From positions 1 through 7,094 of the forward strand of contig JBLIME010000145.1 of the NCBI GenBank assembly GCA_047638515.1: a stretch of DNA of 7,094 nucleotides, written 5' to 3'. The notes under the pieces are model-generated. The model was not told the origin of the DNA and ran no database searches. It saw nothing but the letters and a program-made list of their open reading frames with translations. A program made the position numbers and the translations under genes. This document shows, in pieces, positions 1-6,154 of this stretch (its first letter is position 1; each line of letters begins with the position of its first letter). Source of the stretch: CANLBN01 sp047638515. Lineage in GTDB: Bacteria > Pseudomonadota > Gammaproteobacteria > Pseudomonadales > Cellvibrionaceae.

Positions 1-736
1 AGTAGCAAGCAGTTACTCCGCTCATTACTACAGTTGAAAATATTTGATAAACCTCGTCTGCAGAGAACCCCTGATCGGAGAAAAACGCGGCGACGTAACC
101 GTTAATATTCATACCCTCGTTAAATCGTCTTTTTATTTGATTTTCTATTTGATAGGCGAGCAAGAGGTGTGGTCCTTCGTCAAACTGTAGGTGCTTACTA
201 ACTCGTTGCATCGTTTCTATGCGCTCATCGCCCTTCGCTATAGGGCGCACATATCCTGTGATATTGAGTTTACCCCTATTTTTTTGTATGTTGTCGGTAA
301 CGATCTCTGCTGGTGTCTGGTTGTTTTTAGTCTTTTCAAGGGCCGATTGGATAAAGGCTATTCCATCCAGTATGGTGTACATCCCATACATTTTAGAGTC
401 GGCAGCCATAATGCCCGCGGTTGTCCCCGCAACCACTGAAGTTTTTGCCTCGCCGGCTAAAGCTCCGATCTGATTGCACCAGATGCGAGGATCTGGCCAA
501 CTTAAGCAGCCATACATTGCTTCTGACCAGTCGGCTAGGCGTCGATCTACTAGTCTTCCGGTGGCGTTTAAAATCATCAGTTGAAAATATGACTTTTCAC
601 CGACTAGCTCATCAAGCATTGAGTAACCGTGACTATATACGCCTTGACCAACTCGCCAACCTCCCGTGCTGCTACGAATAACATTACGATTACTATTTAA
701 TACCTGAATACTTTCAGAGCTACTTTTCGATAACAT
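1..736 (-). CDS. Citrate-synthase-fold protein B, degenerate active site (partial, cut by left edge)
   Basis: This reading frame stays open from 736 to the window edge (245 codons) and has no stop in the window, so its C-terminus is missing. The family signature is seen in the translation. Residues 33-61 (GVYSHGYSMLDEL ... TGR) resemble the citrate synthase/citryl-CoA lyase N-terminal segment with its 'GyD..eL' motif. Residues 161-172 (GYVRPIAKGDER) match the PGFGHP..k.gDpR motif, and 206-224 (NEGMNINGYVAAFFSDQGF) match the 'NvDGa.Aa...dlGf' motif. In those motifs the catalytic His is Arg164 and the catalytic Asp is Asn212; the first catalytic His position seems to be Tyr117. Known family members condense acetyl-CoA with oxaloacetate or cleave citryl-CoA; with these replacements canonical chemistry is doubtful. 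The ATG at 736 was chosen because a weak GAGA-like purine stretch precedes it; ATG at 745 and GTG at 748 are in-frame alternatives. It overlaps the preceding gene's end, so the two are probably co-translated. Probably cytoplasmic: no signal peptide or membrane segment is visible. Confidence 0.82.
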   Translation of the reverse strand, partial: MLSKSSSESIQVLNSNRNVIRSSTGGWRVGQGVYSHGYSMLDELVGEKSYFQLMILNATGRLVDRRLADWSEAMYGCLSWPDPRIWCNQIGALAGEAKTSVVAGTTAGIMAADSKMYGMYTILDGIAFIQSALEKTKNNQTPAEIVTDNIQKNRGKLNITGYVRPIAKGDERIETMQRVSKHLQFDEGPHLLLAYQIENQIKRRFNEGMNINGYVAAFFSDQGFSADEVYQIFSTVVMSGVTACY

Positions 737-1526
737 AATTCTCATCACTAATAAAAGGCATTGCAGTAATGGGTTTGTTTGCAAGTTCTAATCCGTGTGC
801 AGCTAAGCCTGGCGCACCAAGAAGTTGAAATAAAGCGCCACCCATCTTTGGTTGAAAGCCAAGATCGCAAAAGACGGCTGCAGCAACTCCAGTCGAAAGC
901 CAACCCATGCTTTTATTATTAAGCGTATTGGCAAATGTTGCGCTCCATTCTAAAACCGGTTGATTGCCTTTAAGTAATAATAAGCGCTCAACAATACTGT
1001 GGCTCATTACATCGATACCACCGAAGCGCTTGCCAAACCCTGGAGCTATAGAGTCGCTATCGTCGTGTTCTGCTAATAAATGCGTGGCCGAAGTGATTGG
1101 ATTTTTGTTTTTGTGCTTATTTAAAAAGCGCATCGCTGGTTCAATTTCGCCGCCCCCTAAATAATTGCCCCCTAAAATTGACGTCGCAATGGGAATAATA
1201 TGTGTAGGCATAGTTTTGCCAATACCGGCATTCATTGCGGCCCTCGTTGCCGGGTGTCTAGGCCCCGGGTTGATTAGAGCAATCATTAATGTCTCAAGGA
1301 GTTTGCTGGCCTGTGGGTCAGGTAGTTCTCCTCGAAATAATAGATAAAACGTGTCGCTAAAGCTACACTTCTCCATCAACTCATATAAATCGTAGCCATG
1401 GCATAGTGCAGATTCAGCAATATAGGGATTGTCTTCACAGGGAGTTTCTTTCCAGATATGCGTCGCAGTTTTTTTATTAAAAATATCATCACGTATTTGT
1501 GCTTTATCGCGTTTTTTTTCAGGCAT
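720..1526 (-). CDS. Citrate-synthase-fold protein A (citryl-CoA-lyase-like, degenerate active site)
   Basis: A complete 268-residue protein, the compact size of citryl-CoA lyase-type members rather than the ~430 residues of full citrate synthase. Family landmarks are clear: 'HGYDLYELM' (43-51), 'FYLLFRGELP' (60-69), the 'LGGGEIE' turn (123-129) where the family has HGGA.E, 'PGFGKRFGGID' (162-172) where it has PGFGHR...D, 'TGVAAAVFCDLGF' (212-224) where it has DGa.Aa...dLGf, and 'GLAAHGLE' (240-247). In these alignments the three catalytic residues His, His and Asp are Leu123, Lys166 and Thr212, so ordinary citrate synthase or citryl-CoA lyase activity is unlikely. The start is fixed by an in-frame TGA three codons upstream (TGA TTA CTC ATG context); no good Shine-Dalgarno sequence is seen. 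It lies 68 bp after the ThDP enzyme gene and overlaps the next gene by 17 bp. Role inferred only: divergent CoA/acyl enzyme, or non-catalytic partner of protein B. The fold assignment is fairly sure; the function is unknown. Confidence 0.88.
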   Translation of the reverse strand: MPEKKRDKAQIRDDIFNKKTATHIWKETPCEDNPYIAESALCHGYDLYELMEKCSFSDTFYLLFRGELPDPQASKLLETLMIALINPGPRHPATRAAMNAGIGKTMPTHIIPIATSILGGNYLGGGEIEPAMRFLNKHKNKNPITSATHLLAEHDDSDSIAPGFGKRFGGIDVMSHSIVERLLLLKGNQPVLEWSATFANTLNNKSMGWLSTGVAAAVFCDLGFQPKMGGALFQLLGAPGLAAHGLELANKPITAMPFISDENYVIEK

Positions 1527-1564
1527 AGTGAGTAATCAATATTATGGGTAAAAAGGTGTAAAGT

Positions 1565-1589
1565 AAAAATCACACACTAATAAGTGATT
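1565..1589 (-). terminator. Weak hairpin plus U-run between the ThDP gene and the citrate-synthase-fold pair
   Basis: Read on the minus strand just after the ThDP gene stop, AATCAC (1589-1584) can pair with GTGATT (1573-1568) around a 10-nt loop, and the stem ends in a run of five T (1569-1565). An alternative inner pairing, CACT/AGTG with a TATT loop, is also possible. The stem is short and AU-rich, so it would be at best a partial terminator or attenuator that lowers expression of the two downstream genes, or chance. Confidence 0.28.
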
Positions 1590-1594
1590 GTGAG

Positions 1595-3421
1595 TTATTC
1601 CTTTTGAACACTGCCAAGCGATTTTAAACGATTGAGCATCGGTGGCACTTCTTTTATATCAACACGCACGTCTATGATGGCGGGGCCATCGCGTGCCAAC
1701 AAAGCTTCGAAATCAATTTTGTTGAAATCCTCTGGCGACTCGATAATAAAGCCGGGAATACCCATTGACTCGGCCTGCTTGGTAAAATCAACCTTCTGTA
1801 ACTCAAATGCAATAGCTTCAGCTTTAGCCAGAACTTGCCCGTGCATAACCATGCCGTAGGCGCTGTCGTTTAAAATGATAAAAATAACCGGCAGTTTTTC
1901 TTGGATGGCGATGGTAATTTCTTGACCAGCCATTAAGTACGCGCCGTCACCAGTGATGCATACCGTCGTATAATCGGGGCTGCCTCGACTAACGCCAATA
2001 GCTGCACCAATAGCCCAACCCATCGGTGCAAACTTTAATAATAACCTTAACCAACTTGTTGATTTTGATCGACGTTCATATCTATCTTTGTCCGGCTCAC
2101 GATTATAGTTTCCACGTCGATTTTGCGCTTGCAGATAATGCGGCGTCCACAACATGCTATTACCCGTATCGGCCAAGAAGCGAGTGTTTGGTGGAAATCG
2201 CTCAGATAATTCTTTCATTAACCTTTGGGGCTTTATAGGCGTCGCGTCCGAGTAATATTTTTCTAACTCATTGAAGCGCACGAAGGGATTAAAGCGACCG
2301 CTGGCCAGCGCATTTTTTTGTTTTTTTGATGCAACAAAAGACCGGCTTATTAAATGCTGCGTTAAATGCTGACAAATAGTGTTTATATGACCCCGTACAT
2401 GAAGCTTTGCCATAGAAGAATTTAAAAAATGATTCGGTATTTCGTCAACGTGTATTAATGTGTCGTTTAGTAGATCTGACGACCAGCCGTTAGTAGAGAA
2501 TTCATCAAAACTAGTGCCAAAAGCAACGGTAATCTCTGAACTAGTTGCCAGACAATCAGTCGCGCTCTTGTGTCCTCCAAAGCCAAAAACACCGCGATAA
2601 GAGGAATGTAGTGGGTTAATCAAACCCTTGGCATCGGATGTCGTTACGAACAGAGCCCCAGTGAACTCAGCCAACCGCATTATTTGTTCAATGGCCTCTT
2701 CGGCGCCACAGCCAATAAAAAATATAGGTTGCTGACTTTGACTAAGCAGCAGTGTAAGTTCATTAGTCGCCTCCTTGTCAAACATAGCGTGCTGTTTATT
2801 GAGTTTGCCCATCAAGTCAAATACTACTGCCGACGACGATGTTCGCTGACGAAGAATATCAACGGGAATTGATAAGTGCACAGGCCCCTTGGCCTCAAAG
2901 GCGGTCAATATTGCACTTGCTAGCTTATGCGGCAATTGATCGGGATGTGAGACTAAAGAATTATAGTGAGTACAATGGCCGAGCATGCCAACAACATTGA
3001 CGCCCACGTCTGACGAATCTTGAAACGCATTTTTCCCAAAAGAAGATATCGCCGGCTGCCCGGTAAGAACTAACATCGGGATATTATTATCGTAGGCGCA
3101 GGCAATGCCGGTTATTAAATTAGTAGCGCCTGGGCCAGATGTGGCCATACAAACACCCAGCTTACGTGTTTCACGATAATATCCATCGGCCATAAAAGCA
3201 GCGCCGGTCTCGTGACAGCTATTAATTGGTCTCAAGCCGCCACGACGAGAGCTCTTTGCGAGAGCATTATAAATGGGCTCGACTGCACCACCTGGAATGC
3301 CAAATATGTACTGGACGCCAATAGATTCTAAGAGTTGAACAACAAGCTCGGCAACATCAAGCTCATTAACAAGACTGGGTATGTTCTCTTTAGATGAGAT
3401 TTTAGCGTTTGACACAGGCAC
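1595..3421 (-). CDS. ThDP-dependent acetolactate-synthase-like enzyme
   Basis: A cytoplasmic enzyme of the acetolactate synthase/pyruvate oxidase superfamily, which decarboxylates a 2-keto acid and passes the ThDP-bound carbanion to an acceptor. Numbered from an upstream TTG at 3433 (612 residues), it shows the N-terminal pyrimidine-binding domain with 'YIFGIPGG' (42-49), the activating glutamate Glu75 in CHETGAAFMA, 'SGPGATNLITG' (99-109) and 'LTGQ' (123-126); a middle domain (about 220-360); and the C-terminal pyrophosphate domain with GDG at 495-497 and, 24 residues later, Asn522-Asp523, the Mg/ThDP motif. Odd points: the 'GARFDDR' motif of true acetohydroxyacid synthases reads GTSFDE (306-311), so the substrate arginine is Ser308; and 437-465 is a basic stretch (RR, RYERRSK). 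No small regulatory subunit gene is seen. I prefer the GTG at 3421 (608 residues) because GAGGG sits 5 nt upstream; the TTG at 3433 would overlap that site. Substrate unknown; a biosynthetic IlvB role is less likely than a specialised carboligase. Confidence 0.9.
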   Translation of the reverse strand: MPVSNAKISSKENIPSLVNELDVAELVVQLLESIGVQYIFGIPGGAVEPIYNALAKSSRRGGLRPINSCHETGAAFMADGYYRETRKLGVCMATSGPGATNLITGIACAYDNNIPMLVLTGQPAISSFGKNAFQDSSDVGVNVVGMLGHCTHYNSLVSHPDQLPHKLASAILTAFEAKGPVHLSIPVDILRQRTSSSAVVFDLMGKLNKQHAMFDKEATNELTLLLSQSQQPIFFIGCGAEEAIEQIMRLAEFTGALFVTTSDAKGLINPLHSSYRGVFGFGGHKSATDCLATSSEITVAFGTSFDEFSTNGWSSDLLNDTLIHVDEIPNHFLNSSMAKLHVRGHINTICQHLTQHLISRSFVASKKQKNALASGRFNPFVRFNELEKYYSDATPIKPQRLMKELSERFPPNTRFLADTGNSMLWTPHYLQAQNRRGNYNREPDKDRYERRSKSTSWLRLLLKFAPMGWAIGAAIGVSRGSPDYTTVCITGDGAYLMAGQEITIAIQEKLPVIFIILNDSAYGMVMHGQVLAKAEAIAFELQKVDFTKQAESMGIPGFIIESPEDFNKIDFEALLARDGPAIIDVRVDIKEVPPMLNRLKSLGSVQKE

Positions 3422-3426
3422 AGATA

Positions 3427-3431
3427 CCCTC
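3427..3431 (-). promoter_or_regulatory. Ribosome binding site GAGGG that decides the ThDP gene start
   Basis: On the minus strand GAGGG lies 5 nt before the GTG at 3421. The longer in-frame alternative, TTG at 3433, has no purine-rich site at a useful distance and its third base is the first G of GAGGG itself. This favours the GTG start. Confidence 0.55.
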
Positions 3432-3579
3432 AATTATAGTTAATACCGACAGATACTACCATTAGGTGATTCATCATATAGATTATATTTGTAGTTTTAT
3501 TAGTATTATGAAAATAAATACACTTTTAGACACTAATGCGACGTCAATTACGCGATGATGGTCAATAGAGGTCCTTTAT

Positions 3580-5763
3580 TCAGAGCTGATAGCGTACTTC
3601 TGTCCAAAAGCTGCGACCCGCTAAAGGAAAATCATCGGCTACGGGCATAAAAGATCCACTGGTACTGCTGGGTTCACGTGCATCCCTGTCAAAGGCATTG
3701 CGCACACCAAATGTGATGTCGAGATTTTTATAAAGATGTCGTCGTTTTAATACGAGGTTAACAAGAGTGTAGTCAGCAATGTTGTCTCTGAGATCACTAG
3801 CTGCGCGAACACGATCACCCACCCAGTTAACTTGTGAGCTAATCAGCCATTGTGGCGCTAGTTTCCAATAACTATTTAGCATAAATTGTCGGCCTGGTGC
3901 GTCGGCTGTCGCATTGTTGGTGTCGCTGTTGTGAGATCGTTGCCAAGCCAAGTTGGCGTTAAAGCGTAGCTGCTTGTTTAGCTTCCACTTGATCCCCCAC
4001 TCAAAACCGTAACCCTCTTGGTCACGTGCATTATTTGTCTGGTTGCCGCCCGTACTGGGTCGCAGTTCAATCAGATCTTTGGCCTGATAAGTGAATAAAT
4101 TAAAGGTTGTTTGAAGATAATGCCGAGGCCTGAAATTCAAGCCGAGTTCGTAACTATCGATAGTTTCAGGAGCTAAGTTTTTATTGCCTACGACGCCTGG
4201 AGTATTTTGCAGCCCCAGTTCGCCAAATGATGGTGCTCTGAAGGCGCTGCCATAAAGTAATTTTGTGGTTAGAGCATCGCTCGCACGCCATACCAGAGCT
4301 ACACGTGGGTTGATAGTGTCGCCAAAATTGGAATAGTTATCGTAACGCACTCCCGAGATCAGGTCTAAGTTAGCGCCAATTTGCCACTCATCTTGCAGGG
4401 AGAAAAAGTTAATGGTTCTAGAGGTGTTTTCCAGAAACACATTATCGGTATTACTGACATCGGTTAAGTTGCCATCAATAACGAAGGTTGTGTTGGGGCT
4501 GGTAATAACTCCCGGGCCAAAATTTTTGGCCTCAGTTGTCTCAATTGATTGATAACGACGACCAAAAGTAACACGAAGCCTATGAGCTTTTATGCCGTTG
4601 TAGACATTAACGGATTCTATCTGAGCGTCCTCTGTAATGGTACTCGGATTACTGATGAATCCATCAATGAAAGTAATAATGCCTACGGGCATTAAGCTTA
4701 AATTTCCATCTGCCCCTATACCTAAAGAACTGCCTTTCGGAAATAAAGTAAAGTTAGGGTCTGTTTTAAAGTAGGCATAGTTTAATTTGACGGAATTGTC
4801 CCAAGCCTCAAACCAAGCACTAGTCTCAAAGCTAATGTCGGTCGTGTAAAGGCTGAGGTCGTCTTTGGATTCAGGGTCGAGTGATTGCGCACCGCCTGCG
4901 CCGTTGCCTGTATTATTCGATTGCCATGTGCGTGCATTCATTGCCCAGTGTTCATTAACCAGGCCTATTGAAGCGTCGGTAATTTCATAGCCGGTAGCTA
5001 AGGCTCCCGGTGCCAACGAAGCGGATGTGCCAATTAACTTATCGAAGCTTGTTTGAAAGTCCGAATCAATAGTTCGATCTGAGTCGCCATTAGTTTGTTG
5101 GTGATTCAACGAGAAGTTAACATCCCACTTTTTGAATTGATGACCACTTTGAAGCCAGGCCTCACGAAAACCAAATGAGCCGATTTTACTACCAACCTCG
5201 GTGCCGTCGATCTCTCTAGCAGATTTAGTAATAATATTGATAACGCCAGAGAATGCATCCGAGCCATAGATGGCAGAACCTGGCCCGCGCAGAACTTCGA
5301 TGCGCGAGACATTATTGACGGATTGGCGCAATAGCGGCGGGCGACCACCACTCACCGAATACTGGGTCGGATAGCCGTTAATCAATAGAAGAACCTGAGA
5401 GTTAAGTGTGGTGTGAATGCCTCGTATAGAATAGATGGTGTCGAGCCTAAAGGCGCCAGAGAGGGCTATATGTAGCCCAGGAACCGTCTCTAGGACATCG
5501 TCTATGGTGCTTGCACCTAGTGCCTGTATTTGTTTGGCGGTAATGACCGTTGCTGCAGCCGGCGCCTGATCGAGCGATGTACTGTTGCCTGTGGCAATCG
5601 AGGTATTTATATTGCCAAGTTCTTCAAGGCTGAGTAATAGATAGTCGAGTTCACTATTTGTTGAGTTGTTTCGAGCCGCTAAAGGACTACTGATCGAAAC
5701 GATCAATAGAAGCCACAATATTTTTTTCAATACGACGCTAAGATGCTTTTGTTGATGTTTCAA
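3580..5763 (-). CDS. TonB-dependent outer-membrane receptor (complete)
   Basis: A 727-residue outer-membrane gated channel that would import a substrate (siderophore, cobalamin, sugar or other small molecule; not predictable here) using TonB-ExbB-ExbD energy. Residues 1-30 form a signal peptide: basic n-region, hydrophobic core LWLLLIVSIS, then SPLAA with likely cleavage after Ala30. A short linker with LEELGNINTSIATG (47-60) precedes the plug domain (about 66-180), which has AAATVITAKQI, 'DDVLETVPGL', 'SIRGI', 'LLLINGYP' and the strong signature 'IEVLRGPGSAIYGSDAFSGVINIITK' region (155-180). The rest is a beta-barrel with 'FRAPSFGELG' and the terminal strand GRSFWTEVRYQL. It starts at TTG: an in-frame TGA lies three codons upstream, the TTG gives a good signal peptide, and a GAGG is placed 12 nt upstream, rather far. 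It is the downstream member of a tandem pair; the next gene is the ThDP enzyme 146 bp on (158 bp to the preferred GTG). No Fur-like box or riboswitch was recognised. Confidence 0.95.
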   Translation of the reverse strand: MKHQQKHLSVVLKKILWLLLIVSISSPLAARNNSTNSELDYLLLSLEELGNINTSIATGNSTSLDQAPAAATVITAKQIQALGASTIDDVLETVPGLHIALSGAFRLDTIYSIRGIHTTLNSQVLLLINGYPTQYSVSGGRPPLLRQSVNNVSRIEVLRGPGSAIYGSDAFSGVINIITKSAREIDGTEVGSKIGSFGFREAWLQSGHQFKKWDVNFSLNHQQTNGDSDRTIDSDFQTSFDKLIGTSASLAPGALATGYEITDASIGLVNEHWAMNARTWQSNNTGNGAGGAQSLDPESKDDLSLYTTDISFETSAWFEAWDNSVKLNYAYFKTDPNFTLFPKGSSLGIGADGNLSLMPVGIITFIDGFISNPSTITEDAQIESVNVYNGIKAHRLRVTFGRRYQSIETTEAKNFGPGVITSPNTTFVIDGNLTDVSNTDNVFLENTSRTINFFSLQDEWQIGANLDLISGVRYDNYSNFGDTINPRVALVWRASDALTTKLLYGSAFRAPSFGELGLQNTPGVVGNKNLAPETIDSYELGLNFRPRHYLQTTFNLFTYQAKDLIELRPSTGGNQTNNARDQEGYGFEWGIKWKLNKQLRFNANLAWQRSHNSDTNNATADAPGRQFMLNSYWKLAPQWLISSQVNWVGDRVRAASDLRDNIADYTLVNLVLKRRHLYKNLDITFGVRNAFDRDAREPSSTSGSFMPVADDFPLAGRSFWTEVRYQL

Positions 5764-5775
5764 TATTGTTCAGTG

Positions 5776-5779
5776 CCTC
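5776..5779 (-). promoter_or_regulatory. Possible distant Shine-Dalgarno GAGG for the complete receptor
   Basis: On the minus strand GAGG is followed by 12 nt and then the TTG start at 5763. The spacing is longer than usual, so with a TTG start this suggests a weak translation initiation region. No better site is visible. Confidence 0.35.
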
Positions 5780-5819
5780 GCTAATATTCAACAGCCTTAG
5801 TCGCAGCAGGCATCCTGTG

Positions 5820-5846
5820 TAGCTGAGAGCTATACCGCGGCCGCGG
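5820..5846. repeat. Two adjacent dyads, including a perfect 12-bp GC-only palindrome
   Basis: CCGCGGCCGCGG (5835-5846) is a perfect palindrome made only of G and C in an otherwise AT-leaning spacer. Two bases away, TAGCT-GAG-AGCTA (5820-5832) is a 5-bp stem with a 3-nt loop. On the minus strand they lie about 57-84 nt upstream of the receptor start, so they could be an operator or 5'-leader structure. Function is not known. Confidence 0.5.
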
Positions 5847-6154
5847 AACAAAGGCTTCGATGAAGGTATTAGCGCTTGCTCGACCTTGCCGCCACTATTA
5901 CGTTAAATCAATGGGTGATCTCATTGTAGTTTATAAGTGATCAGCTTGCCGACGTTATTTTGATATAACTTGGTAATGTTTAACTCGGTGTCTAATGATC
6001 AATTCAGGCACAAATACATGATTGCGATGTTTACTGATGCTTATGCCGACTTAGAGGAGAGAGACTCGTAGTGTCACGATAGTAGTTGTGTAAATCACCT
6101 AAAATGAGCCGCGATGCGCAATAGTCGAAGGAAGCCACTGAAAAGCAGTTCCGA

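Larger units (their letters stand above)
5764..6154. other. 391-bp gene-free spacer between the two receptor genes
   Basis: I see no convincing coding region on either strand here. It is the 5' region of the complete receptor gene and the 3' region of the partial one. It contains the dyad cluster at 5820-5846 and, directly after the partial gene's stop, an imperfect hairpin (6130-6152, ACTG/CAGT with an outer GGA/TCC) without a T-run on the minus strand, so not a convincing terminator. I could not identify a promoter with both good -35 and -10 elements, although one must be expected before the TTG at 5763 if the receptors are not co-transcribed. Confidence 0.6.

Noticed and set aside
191..681. 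Short plus-strand open frames over the left end
   Set aside because: They lie antisense to the long minus-strand frame that carries clear citrate-synthase motifs; they have no ribosome sites or recognisable domains.
964..1347. Plus-strand frames inside the 268-residue protein A gene
   Set aside because: They are frame shadows opposite a gene with conserved motifs and have no features of their own.
1..1526. Pseudogene interpretation of the citrate-synthase-fold pair
   Set aside because: Both frames are long and uninterrupted, non-catalytic family motifs are preserved, and the gene overlap is tidy; decay would be expected to show stops or frameshifts.
3482..3487. TATAAT (minus strand) as a -10 box for the ThDP gene
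   Set aside because: The -10 match is perfect, but the hexamer at the expected -35 distance (CATAAT) matches poorly, and the intergenic DNA is AT-rich enough for chance. A second TATAAT at 3433-3438 lies too close to the start to give a usable leader. A promoter in this gap is likely but its position is not shown.
5764..5880. Cobalamin riboswitch or Fur box upstream of the complete receptor
   Set aside because: No B12-box-like sequence, no conserved riboswitch core and no 19-bp Fur-type inverted repeat were found, so no ligand can be inferred.
6130..6152. Imperfect hairpin just after the partial receptor's stop as a terminator
   Set aside because: The stem is interrupted and no T-run follows on the minus strand.
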